Assembly: GCA_023251595.1 (NCBI GenBank)
Contig: JAHEYM010000084.1
Coordinates: 1 to 11,391 of the forward strand
From: Bacteroidota bacterium
Lineage (GTDB): Bacteria; Bacteroidota; Bacteroidia; AKYH767-A; JABDAW01
Length of the DNA stretch: 11,391 nucleotides
Direction: 5' to 3'
Position numbers and translations under genes: made by a program. The notes beneath the pieces are model-generated. The model searched no databases, was not told the origin of the DNA, and was given only the letters and a program-made list of their open reading frames with translations. Shown here piece after piece: positions 1-6,774 of the stretch (within the stretch, counting starts at the first letter, position 1; every line of letters starts with the position of its first letter).

Positions 1-30
1 CGATTTTACGCTACATTTGTGATCGAATAA
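1..30 (+). pseudogene. Possible last codons of a group II intron reverse transcriptase (partial)
   Basis: The first 27 bases read as nine codons (RFYATFVIE) followed by TAA, ending four bases before intron domain V. In bacterial group II introns the reverse transcriptase/maturase ORF lies in domain IV and stops shortly before domain V, so the position is right for its C-terminus. Nine residues cannot identify a protein, and the rest lies outside the window. It could equally be non-coding domain IV sequence. Confidence 0.3.
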
Positions 31-33
31 GAA

Positions 34-67
34 GAGCCGTGTGAAGGGAGACTTTCAAGCACGGTTC
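34..67 (+). ncRNA. Group II intron domain V (catalytic hairpin)
   Basis: This is a 34-nt hairpin with every hallmark of domain V. The lower stem of 8 bp pairs GAGCCGTG (34-41) with CACGGTTC (60-67) and carries the AGC catalytic triad at 35-37. A 2-nt bulge lies at 58-59. The upper stem of 6 bp pairs 42-47 with 52-57, with one G-T wobble, and is capped by a GAGA (GNRA) tetraloop at 48-51. This structure forms the intron active site. The fold was checked base by base by eye, and the intact triad and bulge suggest it could still be catalytic. Confidence 0.93.
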
Positions 68-115
68 CGTGAGAACCTAAGGGTGAAATTCCGTTGCGTG
101 ACTCGGTTACCTGCA

Positions 116-646
116 ATGGTAACGCTCCTAATAAACGGTAGTGCAAACCTGAAAGTTGACCGCCTTGAGAAAGTAACATGGAAGATATTTGAGCCAACAC
201 CTGCTGATGTTTGGAAGAAAAGAGAAGATTGGATTGATAAAGAAATTCAGGATTCCGAGGTCGGTAGTTACCTTGTAAGCGACCATTCAACTGCCTTATT
301 TTTTGATATGAGGCGTGCCTACTGTGCAGGTGCTTGGATTTCAGTTGTGATTATGTCAATAGCAGTTTTGGATTCTCATTTCAGAGAAACAGAATCAGGT
401 GATAACAAAATCGGCACAGCCAAACTTTTACAGGAATTTTATCAAAGTGATGAAGTAGAATGGCTTCGTAAACTCAGAAACAAATATGTTCACATGAACT
501 TGGAAGAACCGTTCTTAGAAATGAACGCTTGGTTTAACAATCAAACCGAACTGGAAGCAGCCGCCACTAAAGCAATGCTCATAACTATCAAAGGTTTTTT
601 TCTCAATCCAGGGACATTATTCAGTCAATTGACAACTCTTCGTTGA
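116..646 (+). CDS. HEPN-like domain protein, possibly truncated at both ends
   Basis: A mostly helical protein of about 176 aa if started at the first in-frame ATG after the intron. The middle (AYCAGAWISVVIMSIAVLDS) resembles the first long helix pair of HEPN/DUF4145-type domains. WLRKLRNKYVHMN carries RNKYVH (R121 to H126 from this start), matching the R-[polar]-x3-H catalytic motif of HEPN ribonucleases. HEPN proteins are often RNase toxins or nucleotide-binding partners in conflict systems, so a role in RNA cleavage is inference. The reading frame stays open back through the intron, so the true start is unclear: the intron may have removed the 5' end, or the gene may begin at 116. The 3' end is also doubtful, because coding-like sequence continues in another frame to 722. 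It is first in a set with the DUF488 gene and the 269-aa gene. Confidence 0.6.
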   Translation: MVTLLINGSANLKVDRLEKVTWKIFEPTPADVWKKREDWIDKEIQDSEVGSYLVSDHSTALFFDMRRAYCAGAWISVVIMSIAVLDSHFRETESGDNKIGTAKLLQEFYQSDEVEWLRKLRNKYVHMNLEEPFLEMNAWFNNQTELEAAATKAMLITIKGFFLNPGTLFSQLTTLR

Positions 647-722
647 AAGAATTCGTAAAATTCCACTTGAACTCCCTTGGGAAAAATCTAACTTTGCATT
701 ATGTTTTACAGGAGAAAAGTAA
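633..722 (+). other. Out-of-frame C-terminal continuation of the HEPN-like gene (possible frameshift)
   Basis: The upstream gene stops at 644-646, but frame 3 reads on with protein-like sequence (VERIRKIPLELPWEKSNF and onward) to a TAA at 720-722. A single-base indel near 638-644 would join the two. The repaired gene would overlap the DUF488 start (701) by 22 bases, which is usual for coupled genes in an operon. Without a frameshift there is a 54-base gap, unlike the 2-base gap further on. This may be a real mutation or a sequencing error. Confidence 0.42.
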
Positions 723-1585
723 TATTGGGTTTGTTGCAGTTGTTTGATGGAAGTTTGGATAAAATCCGCTTCCAGAAACTGCTTTTCCTGTTCACACAGC
801 GTCAGTCCAAAGCCGAATACGATTTTGTTCCTTACAAATATGGCTGCTATTCCTACAGTGCCCATGCCGATTTAACCACAATGGTTTCAAGAGACATGTT
901 GGGTTCTACCAGCTCTCACTACACAAAAAATGATAAAACCGATTACTTGAAACAACTGAAAACAGACGACAAGAAATTTTTGTTTGAAGTAAAATCAGTT
1001 TATGGTAAAATGAGTGCTGATGCTTTGATGAAGCACACTTATTTGAATTTCCCTTTTTATGCAATCCACAGTGTGAAAGCTGCATCGCTTCTGTCAAAAG
1101 CAGAAATGGATAAAGTGAACGCAAGCAGACCAACAAGCAACAAGACAATTTTATTCACGATTGGTTACGAGGGAATCTCGCTGGAAGAATACTTGGTTCG
1201 CTTACTGAAAAACGATGTGAAAGTTTTGGTTGATGTCCGTAACAATCCTTTAAGTATGAAATACGGATTCAGCAAAAGCCAGTTGAAAAAATATTGTGAG
1301 AGTTTGGAAATACAGTATGTGCATATTCCCGAAGTAGGAATTCAAAGTGAGCAACGGCAAGAACTGAATTCGCAAAGCGACTACGACAAATTATTTTCTG
1401 TTTATCGGAAACATAATTTGAAAAAGACAACCGAAAAGCAAAACGAAATATTGAATTTGCTTAAAAAACATAAACGCATTGCACTCACTTGTTTTGAGGC
1501 TGACATTTGCCAATGCCATCGTAAACATTTAGCAGAAGCAATTGAAACATTGCCTGCTTTTTCCTATGAAGTAAAGCATATTTAA
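701..1585 (+). CDS. Panacea/SocA-like N-terminal region fused to DUF488 domain
   Basis: A 294-aa protein with two parts. Residues about 1-130 are helical. The pattern KIRFQKLLFLF (21-31) followed by YDFVPYKYGCYS (40-51) recalls the KLQKLLY...WKYGP pattern of Panacea (DUF4065, SocA-like) antitoxin or adaptor domains; this assignment is tentative. Residues about 149-294 are a DUF488 domain with the usual motifs in order: TIGYEG (153-158), VDVRNNP (177-183), YGFSK (188-192), YVHIPEVG (206-213) and the terminal C-x-E...CHR signature (C264, E266, CHR 272-274). No biochemical activity is established for DUF488; conserved Cys, Glu and His suggest catalysis or metal binding. The start is placed at ATG 701. 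A TTG at 725 has a better ribosome site (AGGAGA at 710-715), but using it would drop the YRRK segment. The 269-aa gene follows after 2 bp. Confidence 0.88.
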   Translation: MFYRRKVILGLLQLFDGSLDKIRFQKLLFLFTQRQSKAEYDFVPYKYGCYSYSAHADLTTMVSRDMLGSTSSHYTKNDKTDYLKQLKTDDKKFLFEVKSVYGKMSADALMKHTYLNFPFYAIHSVKAASLLSKAEMDKVNASRPTSNKTILFTIGYEGISLEEYLVRLLKNDVKVLVDVRNNPLSMKYGFSKSQLKKYCESLEIQYVHIPEVGIQSEQRQELNSQSDYDKLFSVYRKHNLKKTTEKQNEILNLLKKHKRIALTCFEADICQCHRKHLAEAIETLPAFSYEVKHI

Positions 1586-1587
1586 GT

Positions 1588-2397
1588 ATGGCATTAACCA
1601 GAGTTCTCATTGCAGTAAAAACCTATCCTACTCTTTCAGCCAAGTATGACGAACTGGTTTGCACGGCGGGTTTTCGTGAAGATGGAACTTGGGTAAGAGT
1701 TTATCCTGTTCCGTTTCGCAAACTTGAATATGCTTCTCAATATAAAAAATATGACTGGATAGAATTGGACCTTGTAAAAAATACTTCTGATTTCCGTCCA
1801 GAAAGTTTCAGACCAAAAACTCTTGAAACCGAAATAAAAGTTGTCGGACATGTTTCACCCGATAATAATTGGCGGGAACGAAAAGAGATTGTTTTAACTA
1901 ATATTTATACCAATCTTGAAAAATTAAAGAAGGAAGCCAAAGACAAAAAAGTTAAAACATCACTTGCAGTTTTCAAACCAAATAAGGTTTTGAACTTCAC
2001 ATGCAAACCCGTTTCAAGAGAATGGAGCAAAGAAAAATTATTGCACTTGCAGCAAGGTAATCTGTTTGAGAAAAAAGGAAACAGTTTTGAAGTGGTGCGT
2101 AAAATTCCTTTCAAATTTTCTTACACAATTGTTGATGCTGCCGGGACACAAAGCACAATGATGATTGAGGATTGGGAATTGGGTGCATTGTATTGGAGGC
2201 AACTGGCAAAATATGAAGGTAACGAAGCAAAAGCGTGTGCTGATGTAGAGAAAAAATATTTTGACGACTTCGCAAAAACCAAAGACCTGTATTTACTTCT
2301 CGGCACTACTAAAGTCAATCACTTCGTTGCACCTAATCCGTTTATTATAATCGGAACTTTTCATCCACCAGTTGTAAAGCAGACATCTTTGTTCTGA
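1588..2397 (+). CDS. Conserved-looking hypothetical protein, partner of DUF488 gene, with C-terminal QTSLF
   Basis: A 269-aa soluble protein with no signal peptide or membrane segment; I do not recognise a named family. The N-terminal part (TRVLIAVKTYPTLSAKYDELVCTAGF, then GTWVRVYPVPFR, 33-44) looks like a small beta-rich domain. A Lys-rich helical stretch (about 110-150) follows, then a C-terminal part with MIEDWELGALYWRQL (192-206), KDLYLLLGTTK (232-242) and NPFIIIGTFHPP (250-261). The last five residues, QTSLF (265-269), fit the QxxLF pattern of bacterial sliding-clamp (DnaN)-binding peptides, usually placed at a flexible end; a link to DNA replication or repair is therefore possible but unproven. 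It starts 2 bp after the DUF488 stop and so must be co-transcribed with it. It is the last gene of the cassette. Confidence 0.85.
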   Translation: MALTRVLIAVKTYPTLSAKYDELVCTAGFREDGTWVRVYPVPFRKLEYASQYKKYDWIELDLVKNTSDFRPESFRPKTLETEIKVVGHVSPDNNWRERKEIVLTNIYTNLEKLKKEAKDKKVKTSLAVFKPNKVLNFTCKPVSREWSKEKLLHLQQGNLFEKKGNSFEVVRKIPFKFSYTIVDAAGTQSTMMIEDWELGALYWRQLAKYEGNEAKACADVEKKYFDDFAKTKDLYLLLGTTKVNHFVAPNPFIIIGTFHPPVVKQTSLF

Positions 2398-2498
2398 ACA
2401 TAATGCAAACACAAATAGACATTACCTTGAACAAAATGTGTGCGAACTTGTATCAGACAACTTCGGACGAAAAGCACCACATGCCGCTAACAATCAAG

Positions 2499-2517
2499 GC
2501 TTCGTCGCGCACGAAGT
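2499..2517. repeat. Short GC-rich hairpin
   Basis: CTTCGT (2500-2505) pairs perfectly with ACGAAG (2511-2516) around a 5-base CGCGC loop, and a flanking G-T wobble extends it to 7 bp. No run of T follows, so a simple intrinsic terminator is not supported. It sits just after GCTAAC (2485-2490), which superficially resembles part of an integron attC core, but no matching second core was found. Confidence 0.5.
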
Positions 2518-2536
2518 GCATCTGATGAAACCGATA

Positions 2537-2551
2537 CTTCGACAAGCTCAG
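2537..2551 (+). repeat. REP-like half-palindrome (CTTCGACAAGCTCAG)
   Basis: The sequence CTTCGACAAGCTCAG is, to my knowledge, a frequent arm of REP-like palindromes in many bacterial genomes. Only one arm is present here, so this is a degenerate or solitary half-site. The assignment rests on recall of the motif, not on copies within this window. Confidence 0.4.
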
Positions 2552-2569
2552 CACAAGTGTTGCATCCTG

Positions 2570-2601
2570 TTCACTCTTTCACTTCTTCACTCTTTCACTA
2601 A
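2570..2601 (+). repeat. Two tandem copies of a 16-bp unit (TTCACTCTTTCACTTC)
   Basis: TTCACTCTTTCACTTC at 2570-2585 is followed directly by TTCACTCTTTCACTAA at 2586-2601, identical over the first 14 bases. The repeat ends 15 bases before the stop codon of the leftward OmpA-family gene. It is similar in flavour to the short tandem repeats near 10245-10290. Confidence 0.8.
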
Positions 2602-2615
2602 TTCATTCAAATCCC

Positions 2616-4448
2616 TCATTTCTGAATCTCCACTTCCACCCTCCGGTTCAGAATTCTCCCCTCTTCGGTGTCGTTGCTTGCCCGTGGATTTGCTTCACCC
2701 AAACCTTCAGATTTTAATTGCCATGAAAAAACCCCTGCTACTAAAAGATGATTCAATACCGAGACAGCACGTTTTTCTGAAATTTTTAAATTAATCTCTG
2801 AAGTTCCGGAAATATCCGAATATCCTTTTATCAGTGCAACTTGCTTAGAATTTTGATTCAAATAAATAACAAAATCATTCAGCTTTTTACTCAACTCAGG
2901 AGTGATGACTAATATATTGCTGTTTTTCTCGAATAAAATAATCAGCTTGTCGGGCATCAACGCTTTCATTTCTTTATCACCCGGCTTACGGAAATATTCG
3001 GGCATGTCATTCTTGTGAAGGGTCGCAGTATCAATCGGAATAGCCAATTTAATATCTGTTCTCGCCTCACGAGGAATATTTTTTACAGGTGCTTTGTGTG
3101 TATCCGGTGGAGTGATGATCGTCAGGGGCATTTCCCCAAATAATTTTTCCGGCTTGAAATCAATAATATATATATCACGGTCACCGTAACCACCGGCTCT
3201 GATGTCGGAAAAATAAGCGTGTCGTCCATCATTGCTGACAACGAAATGCAAATCGTCATCTCCCGAATTAATCGGATATCCCACATTCACAGGATCAGAC
3301 CACAATCCATCCTGATAAACACTTTTGAAAATATCATATCCGCCCATCGTTTCATGTCCCATCGAACTGAAATACAATGTTTTCCCATCAGGCGAAATGT
3401 ATGGTGTTATTTCATCCTCGGAGGTATTAATATTATGTCCGATGTTCACCGGATTTCCCCATTCGTTTTTCTCATTTTTCTTTGAATAATATATATCACC
3501 ATGTCCATATCCACCGGGTCTTTCACTCACAAAAACCAACATTTTCCCATCTGCTGTTACTGAGGCGGAACTTTCAAAATACGAGGAATTAATATTAGGT
3601 GGAAGCGGGACCGGTTTTCCCCATTTTCCGTCCAGCTCAAGATGTGATTCGTAAATATCTCCTCCACCTGTATTTTTATATAAAAATAAACTCTTCCCAT
3701 CGGGAGAAATACTTAAACATGCATCATGCTTTTCGCTATTAATCAGATCACCTAAATTTGCAGGTTTTCCCCATGGACTATGATTATCGCCCCGATGCGA
3801 TATATATATATCTTCGAAATATTGTAAATCGTTTTTGTCAACCTGTCCGCCGGTAGTCGTATTTCTTCTCGATGTATAAATCAATGTTTTTTCGTCTGCG
3901 GTGATAAATGGTGCATAATCAGGATAAGCTGTATTAATGAGCTGACCCAGATTCTCAATTCGTACAATCACGGGATGCTCCGACATGCCGATACCGTAAT
4001 TAACCCTCGCTATCATCTGAGTGCATTCGGTCGCCTCGTCAGTATTTAATTTTACGCTTGTTTGATAGCTCTTGAAACAGGTTAATGCCCGATGAAACTC
4101 ATTTGTCTTCAATAATGCTTTCCCCAAAACCATCTGCGCATCAGGTGCGATGTTGGGATTGTACCGGATCGCCTGATCAATATACGTTACAGCTTTTTCT
4201 TTGAATCTCAAAAAAGTACAACAAAGTCCTGCCTGATAATTCAGAAACGCACTCTCTTTGTTGGATTCAAGAGCCAGCTTGTAAAGTTCAAAAGCGTCTT
4301 TGTATTCGTGATTTTTAAATTTCTCGTTCGCATGTTTTTCAACATCAGACCCTCCGGGAGACGTTGCCTGTACCAAAAAACTCAGTGCAAGAATCATTAA
4401 CAAAACCGCACTTACAACCCTTCTAGACAGTGGTACCGCTGAAAACAT
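2616..4448 (-). CDS. OmpA-family envelope protein with TPR and PD40 propeller repeats
   Basis: A 610-aa secreted envelope protein of a type common in Bacteroidota. From the ATG at 4448 it has a signal peptide (MFSAVPLSRR then VVSAVLLMILALSFLVQA), a TPR region (about 35-130: KFKNHEYKDAFELYKLAL, LNYQAGLCC, AVTYIDQAIRYNP), and a beta-propeller (about 172-425) made of PD40 repeats, each with a form of SPDGKxLYFSS; five are clear, with NDG and TADGK variants. A C-terminal OmpA-like domain (about 500-610) follows. That domain has GYSDISGTSEINLKISEKRA, whose Asp and Arg are the peptidoglycan-binding pair of the family, and ends in NRRVEVEI. It is therefore inferred to sit in the periplasm or outer membrane bound to diaminopimelate. 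The TTG at 4466 would extend it by six residues but lies inside the -7 promoter box, so ATG 4448 is preferred. It is monocistronic as far as visible and divergent from hppD. Confidence 0.93.
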   Translation of the reverse strand: MFSAVPLSRRVVSAVLLMILALSFLVQATSPGGSDVEKHANEKFKNHEYKDAFELYKLALESNKESAFLNYQAGLCCTFLRFKEKAVTYIDQAIRYNPNIAPDAQMVLGKALLKTNEFHRALTCFKSYQTSVKLNTDEATECTQMIARVNYGIGMSEHPVIVRIENLGQLINTAYPDYAPFITADEKTLIYTSRRNTTTGGQVDKNDLQYFEDIYISHRGDNHSPWGKPANLGDLINSEKHDACLSISPDGKSLFLYKNTGGGDIYESHLELDGKWGKPVPLPPNINSSYFESSASVTADGKMLVFVSERPGGYGHGDIYYSKKNEKNEWGNPVNIGHNINTSEDEITPYISPDGKTLYFSSMGHETMGGYDIFKSVYQDGLWSDPVNVGYPINSGDDDLHFVVSNDGRHAYFSDIRAGGYGDRDIYIIDFKPEKLFGEMPLTIITPPDTHKAPVKNIPREARTDIKLAIPIDTATLHKNDMPEYFRKPGDKEMKALMPDKLIILFEKNSNILVITPELSKKLNDFVIYLNQNSKQVALIKGYSDISGTSEINLKISEKRAVSVLNHLLVAGVFSWQLKSEGLGEANPRASNDTEEGRILNRRVEVEIQK

Positions 4449-4463
4449 ACACGCTTGTTTATG

Positions 4464-4495
4464 CAAATTTATTCATTTTTAACTGATCTTTCAAA
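4464..4495 (-). promoter_or_regulatory. Bacteroidota-type promoter for the OmpA-family gene
   Basis: On the minus strand a TTTG (4492-4495) is followed after 20 bases by TAAATTTG (4464-4471). This matches the Bacteroidota sigma-ABfr consensus, TTTG with about 19 bases to TAnnTTTG. Transcription would begin near 4457-4460, giving a leader of roughly 10 bases before ATG 4448. It supports the choice of that start. Confidence 0.68.
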
Positions 4496-4522
4496 CTTCT
4501 TTAATCTGTCGCGACTTTTAGA

Positions 4523-4530
4523 TATTTTTG
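4523..4530 (+). promoter_or_regulatory. Candidate -7 box (TATTTTTG) for hppD
   Basis: TATTTTTG fits TAnnTTTG exactly and lies 42 bases before the hppD ATG, so a start near 4537 would leave a leader of about 36 bases. No clear TTTG is present at the expected -33 spacing, so the promoter is weaker evidence than its divergent partner; a regulator may assist it. Confidence 0.45.
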
Positions 4531-4572
4531 CACTAAATTTAATTCCCGAACTATACTCGCAACCTTATCTCA

Positions 4573-5667
4573 ATGGCTACTGACTTTCTTCCCCTCCTTG
4601 GCACCGATTACATAGAGTTCTATGTTGGAAACGCTAAACAATCGTCCTACTACTATCAACATGCGTTCGGTTTCAACCTCATCGCGTACGCGGGTCCGGA
4701 AACTGGTGTTCGCGATCGTGCGAGCTATGTTCTGCAGCAGGGTAAAATCAGACTGGTTTTGACTACTGCCATTCAACCTGACTCCGAGATCGCTAAACAT
4801 GTGAACCTCCATGGTGATGGTGTCAAGGTACTCGCTCTTTGGGTTGATGATGCCGAAAAATCATGGCTCGAAACGATGTCGAGAGGTGCGAAAAGTTATG
4901 CTGAACCTAAAATTTTAAGGGATGAGAATGGTGAAGTGAAGGTCGCGTCTATTCATACGTATGGCGATACCATCCACACTTTTGTGGAGAGAAAAGCATA
5001 TCATGGACCTTTTCTGCCGGGTTTCAGAGTAGAAAAAAACAGAATGGCAGTAGAATCTGTCGGGTTGGAGTATGTCGATCATTGTGTCGGAAATGTCGAG
5101 CTCGGCGAAATGAATAATTGGGTGAAATTTTATGAGGAAGTCATGGGTTTCAAATTAATCCTGACTTTCGATGATAAAGATATTTCTACCGAATACTCCG
5201 CTCTCATGAGTAAAGTTGTTTCAAACGGAAATGGTTTTGTGAAATTTCCCATCAACGAACCGGCTGCCGGAAAGAAAAAATCTCAGATCGATGAATATCT
5301 CGAATTTTACAAGGGACCTGGCGTGCAACATATCGCAGTAGCCACTTCCGATATCGTTAAAACGGTTACCGAACTTAAACGAAGAGGGATTGAGTTTCTC
5401 CAGGTTCCGATGACTTATTATGAAGAATTAACAGCTCGCGTCGGAAAAATTGATGAGGATCTCGGGGAGTTGTCAAAACTTGGCGTACTTGTCGATCGCG
5501 ATGAAGAAGGATATTTACTTCAATTGTTCTCGAAACCTGTTGAGGATCGCCCGACGCTATTCTTCGAAATTATTCAACGTAAAGGTGCAAAATCTTTTGG
5601 TAAAGGAAATTTTAAAGCGTTGTTCGAAGCGATTGAAAGAGAACAGGAATCAAGAGGAAATCTGTAA
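4573..5667 (+). CDS. hppD: 4-hydroxyphenylpyruvate dioxygenase
   Basis: A 364-aa cytoplasmic Fe(II) enzyme converting 4-hydroxyphenylpyruvate and O2 to homogentisate and CO2, the second step of tyrosine catabolism. It has the two vicinal-oxygen-chelate halves of the family: N-terminal about 10-140 (DYIEFYVGNAKQSSYYYQHAFGF) and C-terminal about 165-335. The iron ligands are visible as H170 (YVDHCVGNV), H253 (GVQHIAVATSD) and E332 (LFFEIIQR). The C-terminal tail FEIIQRKGAKSFGKGNFKALFEAIEREQ is the gate helix typical of HPPD and distinguishes it from hydroxymandelate synthase. Length is normal. ATG 4573 is the natural start (MATDFLPLLGTDYIEFYVGN); no Shine-Dalgarno is seen, as usual in this phylum. 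No homogentisate dioxygenase is next to it here; the next gene, 52 bp on, is a glycosyltransferase. Confidence 0.97.
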   Translation: MATDFLPLLGTDYIEFYVGNAKQSSYYYQHAFGFNLIAYAGPETGVRDRASYVLQQGKIRLVLTTAIQPDSEIAKHVNLHGDGVKVLALWVDDAEKSWLETMSRGAKSYAEPKILRDENGEVKVASIHTYGDTIHTFVERKAYHGPFLPGFRVEKNRMAVESVGLEYVDHCVGNVELGEMNNWVKFYEEVMGFKLILTFDDKDISTEYSALMSKVVSNGNGFVKFPINEPAAGKKKSQIDEYLEFYKGPGVQHIAVATSDIVKTVTELKRRGIEFLQVPMTYYEELTARVGKIDEDLGELSKLGVLVDRDEEGYLLQLFSKPVEDRPTLFFEIIQRKGAKSFGKGNFKALFEAIEREQESRGNL

Positions 5668-5719
5668 AATCTTCCATACTTATATATATAGTTAATTTCA
5701 GGATGAACGATATTACGGG

Positions 5720-6772
5720 ATGAAAATATTATATGGTGTCGCGGGTGAAGGTATGGGGCACGCTACCAGAAGTAAGGTAATTATTGAACACCTCCGTGCA
5801 AATCACGAAATACATATTATTTCCAGCAAAAAAGCTTTCCGTTTTCTTTCAGATGCTTTTCCCGGCCAAGTCACCGAAATAACCGGTCTTGAGTTCGGAA
5901 TTAAAGATGGGCGGATTTCGAAAATGAAAACCTTTACCGAAACAATTAAAACAGGTCCGAAAGATCTGCTCTCCAATTATAAAATATATCGTGCGCTTGA
6001 AAAATCATTTCCGGCAGAGTTGGTAATTTCTGACTTTGAAACCATAGCAGCGATATATGCTTATCATCATAAAATACCACTTATTTCCATCGATAATATA
6101 CATGTGATCAACCGATGTATTTTGGATATTCCGATTCCGCCCGATCAGAAAGATATATATCGCATGGCGAATAGTATTGTGAAAGCGAGAACTGCAGGAG
6201 CAAAGAAATATTTTATATGCTCGTTTTTTCAGCCCGAAATCAGGAAGAAAAATACAGTATTGGTTCCTCCGGTTCTTAGAGATCAGATTTTGAAAACCAA
6301 AACCTCAATAAAAAATCACATTCTTGTTTATCCGATGTCACAACCCGAATCAGTCGTAATCGGTGCATTAAATTCAATAAGTCGAGAGAAGTTTATTGTG
6401 TACGGATATAATAAGGATGAAGTCAGAGGCAATGTGATACTTAAATCATTTAGTGATCTGGGATTTATCTCGGATCTCAGTTCCTGTAAAGCAGTGATAA
6501 CGCATGGTGGTTTTTCTTTGATGACTGAAGCCCTATTTCTGCGTAAACCGGTTTGCTCAATCCCGCTCATCAGTCAATTCGAACAATACATGAATTCGGC
6601 ATATCTCGATAAAATGGGATTCGGCAAATATCTTTCTTCCTTCGATCCTGATGGTATCAAAGCGTTTATTTATGATCTCCCTTCTTATGTTGCAAATCTT
6701 TCAAACTTAACCAGGACGGATAATTCACAATTGTTCACTCTTCTTGATGAAGAAATATCTCTATATAAATAA
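5720..6772 (+). CDS. GT-B glycosyltransferase, MJ1255/VC2487-like
   Basis: A 350-aa protein with the GT-B fold pattern of the MJ1255/VC2487 glycosyltransferase family (Glyco_trans_1_3). The N-terminal nucleotide-binding-like half starts MKILYGVAGEGMGHATRSK (the GxGxGHxxR acceptor-side loop, residues 7-17) and has ISDFETIAAIYAYHHKIPLISIDN (103-126). The C-terminal half contains VITHGGFSLMTEALFLRKP (259-277), the sugar-nucleotide donor signature, followed by SQFEQYMNSAYLDKMGFG. Donor and acceptor cannot be read from sequence; envelope glycan or glycolipid synthesis is an inference. There is no signal peptide or membrane helix, so it is probably cytoplasmic or membrane-associated. ATG 5720 overlaps a short upstream open frame (5703) of no importance. 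It is 52 bp after hppD and 2 bp before the S46 peptidase, which places it in one transcript with the latter. Confidence 0.88.
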   Translation: MKILYGVAGEGMGHATRSKVIIEHLRANHEIHIISSKKAFRFLSDAFPGQVTEITGLEFGIKDGRISKMKTFTETIKTGPKDLLSNYKIYRALEKSFPAELVISDFETIAAIYAYHHKIPLISIDNIHVINRCILDIPIPPDQKDIYRMANSIVKARTAGAKKYFICSFFQPEIRKKNTVLVPPVLRDQILKTKTSIKNHILVYPMSQPESVVIGALNSISREKFIVYGYNKDEVRGNVILKSFSDLGFISDLSSCKAVITHGGFSLMTEALFLRKPVCSIPLISQFEQYMNSAYLDKMGFGKYLSSFDPDGIKAFIYDLPSYVANLSNLTRTDNSQLFTLLDEEISLYK

Positions 6773-6774
6773 CG

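Larger units (their letters stand above)
1..110 (+). mobile_element. 3' end of a group II intron (domains IV end, V, VI)
   Basis: A canonical domain V (34-67) is followed by a domain VI-like segment (about 71-104). That segment contains the string GGGTGAAATTCC, typical of bacterial domain VI loops, closes with GAG/CTC (71-73 with 102-104), and has an unpaired A at 101 as candidate branch point. The domain VI stem is imperfect (G81 opposite G93). The 3' splice site is best placed near 110 (ending AC), but this rests only on the usual 7-9 nt distance from the branch A. The intron is cut by the left window edge, so its class and mobility cannot be judged. A 6-bp hairpin (GTTACC 106-111 with GGTAAC 118-123) straddles the predicted boundary. 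Confidence 0.82.
2398..2615. other. Gene-free end of the accessory cassette
   Basis: No convincing gene lies here. A 40-codon ORF (2403-2525) has no family resemblance. The stretch holds a hairpin (2499-2517), a REP-like half-site (2537-2551) and two copies of a 16-bp repeat (2570-2601). It separates the rightward cassette from the 3' end of the leftward OmpA-family gene. No T-rich terminator tail is visible on either strand. Confidence 0.6.

Noticed and set aside
41..115. Extension of the HEPN-like gene back to ATG 41
   Set aside because: Codons 41-115 cover intron domains V and VI, whose sequence is dictated by RNA structure; the open frame there is coincidental.
2403..2525. 40-codon ORF after the 269-aa gene
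   Set aside because: No family resemblance or ribosome site, and it reads through the hairpin at 2499-2517.
2485..2570. Integron attC site
   Set aside because: GCTAAC resembles one core half, but no complementary GTTRRRY core at a proper distance was found.
2438..2794. 118-codon rightward ORF
   Set aside because: Overlaps the opposite-strand OmpA domain, whose coding signal is unambiguous.
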